A DNA stretch of 64,000 nt, from positions 6,147,247 through 6,211,246 of the forward strand of contig CM021320.1 of the NCBI GenBank assembly GCA_010645155.1, in the 5' to 3' direction. The translations under genes and the position numbers were made by a program. Source of the DNA: Tigriopus japonicus. Its lineage: Eukaryota; Arthropoda; Copepoda; Harpacticoida; Harpacticidae. Below are positions 47,289-59,562 of this stretch, one piece after another. Each line of letters opens with the position of its first letter. The first letter of the stretch is position 1. Under the pieces are notes generated by a model. That model did no database searches and was not told the origin of the DNA. It was given only the letters and a program-made list of their open reading frames with translations.

Positions 47289-50278
47289 TTACCGGGACCT
47301 GGTTTCTCGAAAGAATTTTTGGATGGCGTCTTTCAATGCCAAATCTTCGATCACCGAAGTGCTCTGAATGGGAAGGTTGGTCATGGGACTGGTTTGTCTG
47401 CGGCTCACAAACCATTCCATGATCGCGGCTTTCTCGTATGTAAACCCATCTTTGCACTTCACCGGGTAGTTCATCACATCTTGGGTTATGGGGCAAATGA
47501 ATTCGTGGGGAATTTCTCGGCCATCCTCGAGATCCAGCTCGGAGGAACATCCGAAGGACGTCTTGAACCGAAGATGTTGTATTTCTTGCATCAATTCGAT
47601 CGCGGCACGCTCTTCTAGGCCAAAAATATTTTCCAAGTCTAGAACATTCATTTGCAAGAGACTTGGACCATCAATGTCAATATTGTGGCTGCTCTGAATC
47701 CCTTTGGATTCGATCCACTCGGTCACATCGCGAGCCTTCCAATCTGTTATCTGTACAAGAAAATTCGAAATTGATTATCAAAGGTGAAATTGAAATCAAA
47801 CTTCTTTTAGAATTTACCTGGTGGTTAGAAAAGTGCGGTCGATGATCCAGGTGAAGTTTCCACACACGAATGGTCTTGTCGTTGGAACCGGTGAGAACTT
47901 GACTGTGATCTTGAAAGCCAAAAGTACAAGCGTTGACATAACGCTTGTGTCCCGATAGAACTTGAATGCTTGACCAATTTGAAGTAAGCCAAATTCGGAC
48001 GGTCTTGTCGCCCGAGGACGTGGCCAGCATTTCTCCATTTTGACTAAAAGCCACACTCATCACGGACTCGCCATGGCCCTAGAAACACAAATGGTACAAA
48101 CACTCAGCCATGCTTATCAGGAGGTTCAAATCAATCTTCACTCACTTTGAGTTCTCGCTCCAAAAGCAATTTGGCATGAATTTCATCCCATCGCCAGACC
48201 TTGGCCAGGGCGTCACTGCCTCCCGTAACAAAAACTTGTCCCGAGGGCGTGACTAAAGGGAGGCTCTTGCCACAAAGAACTCCCAAATCGTGTCCTCTAG
48301 GAACACAGTCCAAAGAATGGTGGCTATTTCGCACACTCCAAAGGCACAATTGACCATCACTATCGCCGGTTAGAAGATATTCGGAATCTGGACTGAAGGT
48401 GGCCACATACACAGAAGCCTCGTGTCCATTGAAAGTCCTAATATCACAATGAGTGAAACGAGTCCACCGGCCAAGTCATTGAAGGAAGCGTACATACCTT
48501 ATGATTTTACTTGTACTTAAATTCCAAAGATTTGTAGCAAAGTTATCGCCACCGGTAACAAGCCAATCACCACGAGGCGAAATTTCGCAAACTTGAATAC
48601 CCGCATCGGATTGCAATCGTTCCACCACTTCCAAAGTCTACGCATTGAATTTTACAATCAGTCGTTGTCAGCCTTACCCTTAGGATTGACAATCCTACCT
48701 GAGAGTTCCAAATGAGACAGACTCCATCGGATCCGGCAGAAATTAGCAGTCGTTTTTCACGATGAAAATCCATAGAATAGATCGGATACACATGTCCTTT
48801 GGCACTCCTCGTCAGGCTCCAAGGTCGATCTGGACCAGTTCGATGCCAGAGTTTGACGAATTTATCGGATCCCGCCGATGCCATGGTATTAGTGGAAAGA
48901 CACACCACTTGATTCACATCTGAAGCATGGGCCTCGATTGAATGAAGCTGGCTGTTGGGCCCACTAGTAGTACGACTAGTTTTGTGTTCCAGAGATTCGA
49001 CCTCGGGTATATTGGAAACCAGAGGACCATAGGGATGATCGTCACTCAAGGTCGCTCTCAGTCTCCAAACAGCCAAGGATTTGTCATTGGAAACGCTGAA
49101 CAAAGTTCGGTCATCCGAAGCAAAGGCCAAATGAGTGACAAAGCGTTCGTGGTGGCATAGACGTTTTAAACGCGTTCCCAATGCCTGAATATGAAAAGCA
49201 CAATTAAAAGGGTTGGAAAAAGTAAAGGTAACAGTTTTTAAAGTCCTTACTGCATTCCAAAGCAAAATAGCCTTGTCACCTCCACCAGAAGCCAAAAGAT
49301 CGCCCGCATGCGAGAATCTGATGTGCATGACCGCTCCATCATGGCCACTCAAAACCTTTTGGCACACAAATTGAACCGCATCAGATCGTTCCTGAATGGC
49401 CCAAAATCGAATGAGGTCATCATTCCCACCGGTGGCCACCATGTGGGCGACACACCCCTGTTGTCCAATCTCGACCTTGATGGGCGAGAAATCGCAAGTT
49501 AAAACGCCCAAATCGTGCGCCTCTTCCCGAAACGCCAAACTTTTGGCATGTATAGAGCACCCATCCCAAAGGTACATGGCTCCATTGGCATCCGTGGACA
49601 CGAGATATTGTCCGTTGGGTGAATAAGCCAAGGCAAATATCGTGGCTTCGTGACTCCTCAATGAACTGAAAGATGTGTATCAGGGATAGCCAAAATCTCG
49701 GAAGAAAAGTTGAACTTCGTACCGAATTAATCGCCCGCTCAAGAGATCCCAAACCGAGAGGGTATCATCATCTCCACCCGTGGCCAATTGAGTGGCATCC
49801 GGAGAGAAGCGACAACATCGGACTGCCACGCCCGCGGGACTCACCAGACGTTGCAAGAGTTCTCCACTCTAGATGGACAAGAAATTAAAGGTGATATTCC
49901 TCTAATGGTTCTAGCTATTTATTCTACCTGAGCCTGGACAATGGATATGGTGCCATCGGTGGAGGCGGAAGCAATCAAGCTGCCACGCGGAGAAAATCGC
50001 ACTTCATTGATACCGTATTGGTGGTGATCCTGAGGAGAATGTGGGAGTTCCGCCACTTCTGAATTTTGCCATCGGTAAAATCGGAGTCGATGATCCCTGA
50101 AATTAGACGATACCCCTAAGTGCTTGAAACCGTTTTTCTAGATAGGTATTTATCCACAAACTCACCCTGCTCCCAAAACTAGTTTGTCTCCGTTGACATC
50201 ACAGCCATGAAATTCAACATGAGGCACGCAGATTTCATTCACCACAGCAATCACTGAGTCGTCCAAAATGTCGCCCAT
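47289..50278 (-). CDS. WDSUB1: WD-repeat, SAM and U-box protein (WDSUB1-like), enlarged WD region
   Basis: Nine exons join in phase to 827 aa: 50278-50166, 50096-49928, 49868-49723, 49665-49251, 49184-48699, 48637-48498, 48437-48146, 48078-47818, 47750-47289. I count about 13 WD40 repeats up to residue 670, enough for two propellers. A SAM domain (675-738; DVTEWIES, DLENIFGLEERAA) and a C-terminal U-box (about 755-827; IPHEFICPITQDVMNYPV, SPMTNLPI) follow. U-box proteins are E3 ubiquitin ligases and the WD region probably recruits substrate. Vertebrate WDSUB1 is about 475 aa with seven repeats. Here the HDLGV-containing repeat occurs twice, suggesting internal duplication. Convergent with the zinc-finger gene, 92 bp apart. 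Confidence 0.9.
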
Positions 50279-50772
50279 CTTGATGACAACTCGAAGGCCC
50301 TTGCATCACAACGGACTAACGTCTTCTTTAGTAGACTAATGAAAAATTTGTTTATCAATGACTCAGGAGTCATTGATGAGACGTCATATCAGAGCAAGAT
50401 TTGTTCTTGCCCACTTAAAACTGGGTTAACTCTTCGCGTATCACTTCCAATACCTGAATTGAAGTTTTACAAGACGCAGAAGAGAGGAAACCCATTGTTG
50501 ATAAATAGGCCTCGGCCCCTCCTTGATCAGTGGAAAAGCTGTCATATTTAGGGCAATGACAGGAGAGGCCCATGAAGGCTGTTAGGCCTTTAAGTGCTCA
50601 AAAACCAGGGTGACGGCGGTCGAAAAAAAGAGAATCAAATAAAAAGAGAAAAAAAAACTTTTTCATCATGAAGTTGACTGTTTCAACTAAAGTATTGTAA
50701 TCATTTTAATCCGAGACGATCCGTGGTACGTACATGGATGTATGTTCATTAGAAAGAAAAAATAATATTTTG
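50279..50772. other. Intergenic between PSMD3 3' end and WDSUB1 5' end
   Basis: Both flanking genes lie on the minus strand, so this 494 bp must hold the PSMD3 3' UTR and the WDSUB1 promoter. I see no canonical AATAAA on the minus strand in it. The 70-codon plus-strand open frame at 50339 is not convincing. Confidence 0.4.
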
Positions 50773-53130
50773 TTACATTAGATCATCGTCGTCCTCGGCC
50801 ATCTCCTTGGCCAGTTCGAGATCTTGGGCTTCTCGCTCACGCCGATCTTCGGCCGATTCCAAATCTTGATTGTACGATTTGGGAGGGAAACGCATGGCTT
50901 TCACCGAACTATTGTGCAGATCCAGACAGAACTCGATACGTTGATGGAAAGCCAATTGAGGTTCACGGGTCGAATAGATGTCCACGTTCTCCTTGGACTG
51001 CATCCAACCTTGATCATGATCCAAGGTGGCCTCAATCACGCCATCGCGAATAGCCTGAAGAGATATCAAGGTCAAACGTCATCCAAGATGGCTAGGCAAA
51101 ATGGCATTTCTTACCTTGGCAATGATATATTCAGCATCTTGGGCCGAATCCAAACTGAGTTTTTGGGCCACATCCGAAAGCGAAATCCGTGTGTAAGCCA
51201 ATGAAATGGTCCGAATGGCAGTCTTGATCACATTGTGATGCAATCTTAGAATGAGCGTGTAAGTGTGATCGGTCTTAAACTGAGGAGCATAATTCTCCAA
51301 GGTTTCATCAAACCGTTTCACATCGCCGGAACGAACAGCTGGGTAAGAGAAAAAAAATCAACCATCATTATTGTGCCCCCAGAGTCCGTTTGTTTCCATG
51401 AAGGATGTAACTGGAGACGTACCTTGCGTTAACATCAAATAAGGGGCCAAAGCTCGTTTATTTTCTCGTTGCAGAAACGTGCGGCGTTCAGGGATCTCGC
51501 CCAAAAGAAGCTCAACCGTAATGTTCAGCTTCATCACCGTGTGCTTGAAACCCACCGCCGTGCTTTGCGGCGCCTTTCGCAAGGATTGCACCAAATGTTT
51601 GTGGGCCTCAGAGTACTCCAATTGAATGGCCTTAATTCGACCCAAATAATAAAGATAGCGGGCCCATTCGTTGTTACTGGCCGTTTCCGGGAAACTCGTT
51701 TTGTTGACCAATTTATCAGCCTAGGACGAGCGAAGACACAATTTGATTTATTGGAACGATCAGTTTCTGTTCTCTCGAAATCAGAACTCACCTGGTCGAA
51801 AAGATTTTGGCTGACATAGGATCGAAGCAAGCAATTGATCAAGACAGCCTGGCCTTCAAAGTCATGGCGCAAAGTCGCGGTTCGCAAACGACTGTGCAGA
51901 AAGCCGCGAATCTCCGAAGCCCTTCCATCGGACTCGTAAGCCATGGCGTAGTAGTAATAGATCCGAGCGGCCAAGTGATCCAACGTGCGCCGATTGTACG
52001 AGATCAATTTGGCCACGAGATTCTCGCCGCAAGTGAGAGCGGAACTCGAACCACGATCCGACAAGTGCAAGAACATCAAGAGTTGCAAATACGCATCCAC
52101 CTCGGGCAAGAGTGGAGTTAGCGCCGATTTGGCGCCTCGGAGACGGGTATTGGGCGGAGCCGGTCCGGTGGGCGAGCCGCTTTCGGTGGTGTCCATCTCG
52201 GCGGCCTGATCCAAGTAAGCCAACAAGGTTTGCTTTTGGCTCACGGAATGGGTGTAGAACCCGTGGACGAGTCGACGGAGGATGGCCACGTTGATTTTCT
52301 TACGCAGAGCAAACAAGGATCGAAGGACACGCACCATGAAACGAGGCTCCTTCGAGACCACGGTGCGCTCGATCAAACGACAATGTTCTCGGATTTCTGC
52401 AACGGGGGAAAAGAAGAAAAATATATATAGGGAGTGATCTTCTATGATTAGAGATAGATTGGCATTCAAGAGTTAAATAATATTTCTGTTTTTGAAAGAA
52501 ATATGCAAATATCTAAGAAATTTGCCGTCGTTTTCGATTTCCGAGCAACGTTCGTTTGTAGCATTCAACTTCATCGCTCAAACGCAAAAGTTGTTTGTAT
52601 TTTATATTTGAATTTTATCGAGAATGCCAACTGAAATGAGCCGATCGAAATCATGTTTCACAAGCTTTAGGTTTCGATTTTTAAAAGAACAATAGTGCAA
52701 TTACGAAACTAATCGGAAATCGATCAGGCACGGCCCTCCAAGTTAAAAACGGATTAACATGATTAATCAAAGGCGAGTACAATTATTTCTGTGGCCAGTT
52801 TTCAAATATTTTCACTAGTACTGCTTCTAAGCCACGCATTTCATCAACGTATGGTTTAAAAAAAAATGTCATTATGGCTTCATTTAAAGTAACGGAAGTT
52901 GTATTTCCGTCCTAGAGAAGGCGACAAAGGACGAGTTTTTCTCATAATTCAGGATCCTAATTGGCCAATGGGGGTGGAACAAGGGCACGCTTTGTTGCTC
53001 GTGATTTACCATCGATGACCAAGGTGTTGGCGTCCTTGGGTTTAGCGGTGTCGCCGCCTCCTTTGCCACCGGTCGTCACACCCCCTTTGCCATCATTGGC
53101 CTCCGATTTGACGTCGCTCGTGGCCGTCAT
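50773..53130 (-). CDS. PSMD3: 26S proteasome regulatory subunit Rpn3 / PSMD3
   Basis: Five exons (53130-53010, 52396-51792, 51720-51423, 51338-51115, 51054-50773) join in phase to 509 aa. A Gly/Lys-rich N-terminal arm (about 1-38) precedes the conserved body. Hallmarks are STPLLPEVEAYLQLL-like [51 protein letters not shown] and VELLLGEIP. The PCI domain reads [23 protein letters not shown], and the C-terminus [24 protein letters not shown] ends in EDDDDLM. Rpn3 is a PCI subunit of the 19S lid that helps hold the lid to the base. The first intron is 613 bp; the others are short. Confidence 0.97.
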
Positions 53131-54217
53131 GATGTTTCCAATGCAAGCAACGAAGTCAAGGATCCAGGAACGAAGGGGATTCGGATGTCAATGGGACGAT
53201 CAGATGAGCTGGGTTCTTCGGAGATCGTCGGATCGAGATTTGCCAAGTCACTCTCTAGTTCTTGCTTTGCTCTGTCTGTAGGTTCGTTCTGGCTTTTCAT
53301 CCGCAGAATCGGCTGTTTTCGTCGGTGTCAGCTGTCGGGCAGAAAAACTGCCGCTAGCCCGGCCTAACAAAAGGGAGCGAAAACACGTAGAGCAAACTCG
53401 GGGATGAAGGTTTGTTTGTCTTCTTTTCAAATGGAAGCATTTTGCTTGGCGAGAAAATGGGTCAATGTATTATTGTTCAAGTTTAAAAGTCAGTTTTACT
53501 GACTGATTTGAGTGAATCTAACCCTACGTGATTGTTGTTTCCAATGCTATTTGCGATTTACGGTTTCCCTGGACCAATGTTATTCTATCTGCGGGCCATT
53601 CTGCCACGAGTGTTGCCAAAATTACCAGTTGACATATTTGACGTTCAGCTATTTCGGAATATGAGTTTCAAGTTTCCGCTAAACACGAACATTTATTAAC
53701 TCAAATTGCCTCCAACGTGATATTTCAATATAAGATTCGCGAAAACGCGTCTCTGAGAAATGATAACTCATTGAATGTGGGATATTCAATATGTTTTGGC
53801 CCAATTGCCTAGTGTTTTAAATGGCAAAATCAAGGACAGAGTGACTGATGATAGAATTTGAAGTCTAAAAGGGCTGGTCATTAAACGGAATAAATTCAAC
53901 TTACTGTCATAAAATTTCAATTTTTATTCTCTTCTAGTCCAAAATATGAACGAGTTAGTCTTATTTAGTCAGCCCATGTTGCCTTTCACTTGAAATGCCC
54001 GGTTTGAGAGTGGCGTTTCTAACGCGTCCTTGATCACCCTGATCATAACACTCATTGATTCAGCTTCCCTTATTTTTTAGCAGTGACGCCACTCGAAAAT
54101 TCGTCTCAATCTCTCTTTTTACCCGCGGAAAAGAGTCTTCATCGTTATTCAACCCTCCCCAAACCACGCCTCTAGTAGCATCCAACGCCATGGTTAATTT
54201 GACCCCTCATTGAAACA
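53131..54217. other. Divergent intergenic region (PSMD3 / TMEM130-like)
   Basis: About 1.09 kb between two genes transcribed away from each other, so it should contain both promoters. Open frames over 53185-53430 are short and unconvincing. I see no TATA box I would defend. Confidence 0.4.
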
Positions 54218-55585
54218 ATGGCCGCCTTCTCGTTGGGGTGTTTTTGGGCCTTCTCTTCGCTCGTGGTTTGGTGCTTTCCCTTTCTGGCGAACGCGTCTTT
54301 GCCCAGTATCACGTTGACCTGCGATGGTCCGGGCACATTAGACGTGCCCATCCGATTCAGCGCCCATTTAATGCATCCGGGCACCTCGGGTCCGTTCGTC
54401 TTTCGCTGGGAAGATGACGCCAGTCCCGCCCATTGGAAGGAGGTGTCCACCCACCGGCTCTTGGACAATCAGACCTTCGAGTACGCCTCGCACGTTTACA
54501 GGCCTCAAGAACTCAAAATGACCGTCATGGCCTTTGCCATGGAAGGCCCTTTTAGCGAGGCCCTGGCTCAGGCCCAACTCAAATTTCAGGTCAAATCGGA
54601 GTTGAGCGGGCAAATCCGATTCAACGGTTCGATGGCGCCCCCCTCGGGTTTGGTGGCCAGTGATTACGCCCATACGCTCAGTGTACGCGTTCACGATCCG
54701 GGCGCGTTTTTCCGCCCCAATTTGACCACCTACTTTTGGTTCATCAATGACACCTTTTACGGCGAGATGCGCGATAATTTCACGTTCCAATTTCCGCCCG
54801 GTCAAACCTTTATTGAAGCCATGTTCATGGCCACGCACGTGGATGAACCGCCGCCGAATATTTCAACCCACGTCAACACGTCCACTAAGGGCTTGCGCCA
54901 TTCGTTGCAACGACTTCAATCGCCCGTGGTCAAACATGGCGTGTCACGACAGGCTATTATAGCTCGTCGTAGTTTAACCGGCTTGAATGTATCTGGACCC
55001 ACGTGGTTTCGTCACGGAGAATTGCTCAACCTCATTCTCGAATGCGATGGCTCGGGTCCTTGGGAATACTGTTGGAGTATCAAGAACTCGGGCTACAATG
55101 TCACGGGCAACGAGACGTGCGTCGATCCGCAGACGTTGTCGGTGCATTGCCAGTTTCCGGCCGTGTGGTATTTTCGCCAATCCGGCACCTACGATATCTT
55201 ATTCATCTTGAGCAACGGCGTGAGTCGAATTCGACGCTTGGTGCACGTCAACGTGTACGATGTGCACAAGCAGATGCCCATCTCGTTCGTGGTGGTGCCG
55301 ATTATTAGCATATTAGCCGCATCGGTGGCTTGCGTGGCCGGCATTTTCGCCTTTGTCACGCTACGACGTAATCTGTCGGTGGAGATTGCCGATTTTGACT
55401 TCAGCCAGACGTTGGCCGAGGATTTGGAATACAAGACCTTTTGGGAACGTCTCAAGGATTCGCTGATCTACTCGTTCAGCAACACCAGTGAAGTGTTCTC
55501 TTCCATATCGGGCGTGTCCTCGCGCTCAGTGTCCAGTGGTGGGAGTGTCGGGGCGGTGGGCATTCACTATGGAAGTATGACGTGA
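54218..55585 (+). CDS. Type I membrane glycoprotein, TMEM130/PMEL-like
   Basis: Intronless, 455 aa. A signal peptide (about 1-26) leads into an ectodomain of about 330 residues with many N-X-S/T sites (NQTF, NGSM, NLTT, NDTF, NFTF, NISTH, NVTGNET). It has paired cysteines in its membrane-proximal part, where a beta-sandwich (GTYDILFILSNGVSRIRRLVHVNVYD) looks like a PKD domain. One transmembrane helix (about 356-382) and a 73-residue cytoplasmic tail ending in Ser/Gly-rich sequence follow. Overall plan and the PKD-like strand pattern resemble TMEM130/PMEL/GPNMB relatives. I am confident of the topology, much less of the family. Confidence 0.8.
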   Translation: MAAFSLGCFWAFSSLVVWCFPFLANASLPSITLTCDGPGTLDVPIRFSAHLMHPGTSGPFVFRWEDDASPAHWKEVSTHRLLDNQTFEYASHVYRPQELKMTVMAFAMEGPFSEALAQAQLKFQVKSELSGQIRFNGSMAPPSGLVASDYAHTLSVRVHDPGAFFRPNLTTYFWFINDTFYGEMRDNFTFQFPPGQTFIEAMFMATHVDEPPPNISTHVNTSTKGLRHSLQRLQSPVVKHGVSRQAIIARRSLTGLNVSGPTWFRHGELLNLILECDGSGPWEYCWSIKNSGYNVTGNETCVDPQTLSVHCQFPAVWYFRQSGTYDILFILSNGVSRIRRLVHVNVYDVHKQMPISFVVVPIISILAASVACVAGIFAFVTLRRNLSVEIADFDFSQTLAEDLEYKTFWERLKDSLIYSFSNTSEVFSSISGVSSRSVSSGGSVGAVGIHYGSMT

Positions 55586-55907
55586 CTTGGGACTGAAGGG
55601 CGTTTGAGAACCCCTTAGTTCAATCGACGTGTCCCGTCGGGGCTGTTTATTTGTCAGTATCAGGATTTTCTCCGTCAGGGTAGAATCGGGTGCACCCAAT
55701 GCAAGGGCATTAACCGCAATCGCCAACCCATTACAAATACCCGGCATTCAGTTTCATCATTCTTCTACATTCCATCCGAATGAAGCCGTTTTTTTCAGCT
55801 TGACCCAAAGAAAAAAACCCAAGACTTCCTATCCTTTTATTTTCAATGAATAAGTTTCATTTACATTTGAATTCTGTCAGACTTCATTTCCGTTCTCCTT
55901 GATAGCC

Positions 55908-55913
55908 AATAAA
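55908..55913 (+). terminator. Polyadenylation signal AATAAA
   Basis: Canonical hexamer 323 bases after the stop of the membrane-protein gene and about 200 bases before BUD31. Confidence 0.55.
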
Positions 55914-56111
55914 TTTGTCAGAATCCTTAACCTCGAGACCTACGCGTTATTTCTTAGACTCTTGAAGGGAATTGCGTCACCCTGAGCTTTTGTTGTGTTG
56001 AGAAATCGTAGACAAACATCAAAAAACGGAAAACGAAGACCAACGTTACGGTTAGGTTACGGTAAATTCGTGTGTTCCAGTAACCAATCCGCCGATCCCT
56101 CTTCACATACG

Positions 56112-57298
56112 ATGCCCAAAGTGCGGGTAATGCGGCATTCGAGTGCGGGCGGTTCCCGCAAACCTCCGCCTGAAGGTTGGGAGTTGATAGAGCCCACATT
56201 GGAAGAATTGGAATGTAAGATGCGCGAGGCCGAGACCGAATCCCACGAAGGCAAACGCAAAGTGGAAGCTCTTTGGCCCATCTTCAAGATTCATCATCAA
56301 CGATCACGATACATCTTCGACTTGTTCTACCGACGAAAGGCCATTTCCCGGGGTAAAAACATACTCTCATAAACAACCAACCCTCCCATCTTACGGCCGA
56401 TCGGTTTAGGGGGCTGAAAATGGGCGGTTTAGAATTGGTGTGGTTCAAAAGAATTCGGAAAAACCGCAAAAGAACTTTTTCTTAAGCTTGTGCCTGTCTC
56501 TGGTGCGGCTCTTTCCCTACTAAGACCATCTTAGAGAAAAAAGAAAAGTCAAATTTTATCTTCCATTAAGAAGCCGAAAGTCCTATCATTTAAAGTCACT
56601 TTTATGACTATTTCCAATTGATTTTTTCAATCCCGATTTGAGAGGCCTACAAAGGGTACACTTTTATGGTCAAGCTGTCGTTTTTAGTACTAATATCAAG
56701 GTTAATTTTTACTTGCTTAAGTAATTACAAGCACTTTTTGTGTTCAGTGTCCGCAAAATTGGGGCACTTGTCTCATCGATTTTTTTTTGACAAGTGACAT
56801 TTCGAAGCTTTCCAGTTGAAATCAGTGTTTTATCATAATTGTGATTTAAGTATAACATGCCTCCTGCTGAACAATCGGTGAAATTGCTGACCAAAAATAA
56901 CCAGAACTTTATATCAACGCGCACCGTTCTGCAAATGAACCCGACTACTGAACTACGTTTAAAAAAACTAGCGAAGATTATACGCTGAATGAAAAGAGTA
57001 TAAAAGAGTTTGAAAACCAGCTCAAAGAAATAATTAGCCTATTGGTTACGGATCTAATTGTAAGTTGTCATCTTTTTCAGAGTTATACGAGTATTGCGTC
57101 AAGAACAAAATCGCAGACGGGAACCTCATAGCCAAGTGGAAAAAACAGGGCTACGAGAACTTGTGTTGCTTGCGCTGCATTCAAACGCGCGACACGAACT
57201 TTGCCACCAATTGCATTTGTCGCGTACCCAAAGCTAAGCTCGAAGAGGGAAAAATTGTCGAGTGCGTCCATTGTGGATGTCGAGGGTGTTCAGGATGA
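56112..57298 (+). CDS. BUD31: BUD31/G10 splicing factor
   Basis: Exons 56112-56352 and 57081-57298 (728-bp intron) give 152 aa. The match to this extremely conserved family is close throughout: [67 protein letters not shown] and the Cys-rich end [11 protein letters not shown], which binds zinc. BUD31 is a core spliceosome protein of the Prp19-related/Bact complex and acts in the nucleus. Oddity: between MPKVR and SRKPPP there are eight or nine extra residues (VMRHSSAGG) that the human protein lacks. Confidence 0.97.
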
Positions 57299-57341
57299 GG
57301 TCGAATTCTTTATTGGGCCAAATTTGACTGTGCAGATGTAA

Positions 57342-57352
57342 AATAAAATAAA
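57342..57352 (+). terminator. Tandem polyadenylation signals
   Basis: Two overlapping AATAAA hexamers 44 bases after the BUD31 stop. Confidence 0.7.
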
Positions 57353-58008
57353 ATGTATTGCCGACCAAACCGAGTTCAATCCCACGTCCCGGATCTCCCG
57401 CAGAGGGCTTCACATTTGTTGGGTCGAATTCCCGTTCCAGGTGTTGTTGTCCTGATCGTCATCGCTTAAATCCGCCAAACGCGACACATTCCCTCGACGG
57501 CGAATGGTCGTGGTTCCAGATGTTGGGTCGGGTCGTTGAGAGCTACGGTAAACGAAAAGGATTTCGGTCAACTTTTTCAAACAGTGGAACGAGGTTATAA
57601 TCGTTCAGCCAAAACGAGAGAGACATGCCTCCGAAGTCGACTTTCAAAACCAGCATTTGAATGAGAGTTCTTTCGTTTCCAAAAACTTGTGATGGACCTA
57701 CAGTATCATTATTAGTCATAACCGAAAGCAGATGATAAGAAAGTAGCACATATGCAAAATTCACTAGAAAAAAATTAAATTCTTCGTGTGTTCGATGAGA
57801 ATTTTAGACCAAAACATCTTCGATTTTCTTGTCAGACTCCATTCCTAGAGTGGATGTCTGCTTACGGTTTCGATAGGCAAAACTGAAACCAAAATTTCGG
57901 CCGAAAGTGCTTTCGGTCCATCACTACCCCAGGTTACTTTCTGGCTTTACTTTTCATCTGAAACCTTTGGTATGTGCAGCACCCGATCGATACACGATAA
58001 TTTGCCAA
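57353..58008. other. Intergenic between BUD31 and UBXN4 (tail-to-tail)
   Basis: No gene recognised. It should include the UBXN4 3' UTR. A short inverted motif, TTTCGGCCGAAA-like, lies at 57895-57913. Confidence 0.4.
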
Positions 58009-59562
58009 TTACCTGGAGGGATTGGTAGTATGATTAGAGTTGTTCGAGGATCGAGATGTAGAGGGATGTGACTCTCCAGTGCCTCCCCAAAATGACGAGA
58101 TCAATCCCCAAAGAAAGGTGAATGGAACCAAAAGGGGTAAAAGGTACGAAAAGAGTCCTACTCCATCATTTCGACTCGATAAGGCTTGACCTCGCTTCGG
58201 CAGAACCAAAACCGTGCCTGACGGGACCAAATTGCATTCTCTCAAAGAAAGAGATCGAGGAACTGTATCCAAACACTTTGATGGAAATGTCATGGCCAAC
58301 GAGAACTCCGATAGAGCGGGCGACTTTTCCGTGTCTTCGGCGACGACCTTGTAAAGCGTATCCACATCACTCTCAGCGGGCAAGCGTTGCACGCGAGTTC
58401 GTCCATCTGGATATCGAAACTGCACTCGAGCCGTGCTCCTGAAACAAATTTAATTCAGAAGTGAAGAAAACATAACCCGGGCTTCTAAAAATCGGCCCAC
58501 TAACGGAAGGTTCTTCTCGACTTCGGCAGCCTCTTTGGCCTCGCGGGCTGCTTGACTGGACCGTTCCTTCTCTTCCTTTTCTTGAAGCTTTTGAGCCTGA
58601 AACTTTTGGGCCCGCTCAGCCCGATCTTGCTCGATTTGCCGCAAAACACGCTCTTTGGCTAATTTCGCCTCCTCCATATCACGCTTTCGTTCAGCCGCTG
58701 CTTCCTCAAGGGCCGGATTCACCGCCTTCTTCGGAGTTTCTCGCGATTCCTCCTTCACCTCCTAAAAAAAGCGAGCACCTTGAGCGAATGGATCTCGCCG
58801 TTTATAAGCCCGATAATCTACCTCCGGTTCCGATGTTTTTTTCTGTCCTTGTCTTTCCGCCATAAGTCGCTTAGCTCGCGCCACTCGAGCTTCCAAGGAC
58901 TCGGCCGGAGATGGAATAGGGGCGGGGCCCGCCTCCTCGCTTCGAGGAGCTGAACTCTGCAAGGATTGTGAGGCTTCCATGACTCTTTGTCCACGGGGTG
59001 AAGCCACGCTTTCAGCCGCGAAAGGCGGAGCCAATGAAGATACCGCCGGGATCGGGGTTGGGGTTGAAGTTGTCTCGGCAAACTAGCAAGGTGATCATGA
59101 GAACATAAATTTTGGACGAATCCTGATTTGAACCGTCCACCTAACACTTACTCGAGCTTGAGCTTTGGCCAAGCTTTGGGCGATATTCTGTGAGTGGGAA
59201 AGTTGGAGGCCGCCCGTGACCTCCAAATCCATGCCATTGGCACTGTTGATGAAAAAGATACAAGGAACCAAGACCACGGGATAGATTTGAGCGAATTGTT
59301 CGGCCAAAGGGGATCCGTTCTTCAATTGAATGCTCACGCACTCTCGGAAAGCCGGGGCCAAATCCGGCGAGTTCAGCGTTTCTAACAGAGCCTCATCGGT
59401 CTCGCCATCTAAAATGAAAGAGATCATCAAATTATAGATGAGCCGACGAATGAATACATCGATGATTATGATGGCATTACCGAAAACGACTACAACAAAG
59501 AGACGTTGACGCGATTTGGCTAAAGCGATGGCCTCGCTGATGGATCCTTCGAACCAATCCAT
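58009..59562 (-). CDS. UBXN4: UBX domain-containing protein 4 (UBXN4/erasin)
   Basis: Five exons (59562-59481, 59408-59152, 59082-58822, 58761-58505, 58438-58009) join in phase to 428 aa. The N-terminus is a thioredoxin-like domain (MDWFEGSISEAIALAKS, FAQIYPVVLVPCIFFI). A Pro/Ser-rich linker and a long charged helix (EEAAAERKRDMEEAKLAKER) follow. A UBX domain comes next (from about 286; ARVQFRYPDGRTRVQRLP) and then a hydrophobic hairpin segment (about 378-402, LLPLLVPFTFLWGL). Erasin sits in the ER membrane and recruits p97/VCP to promote ER-associated degradation. Intron 3 is only 60 bp and contains the one in-frame stop. Intron 4 uses a GTTAGT donor. Confidence 0.92.

Noticed and set aside
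58762..58764. In-frame TAG in UBXN4 as evidence of a pseudogene or readthrough
   Set aside because: A 60-bp GT-AG intron in phase removes it, and the rest of the gene is intact.
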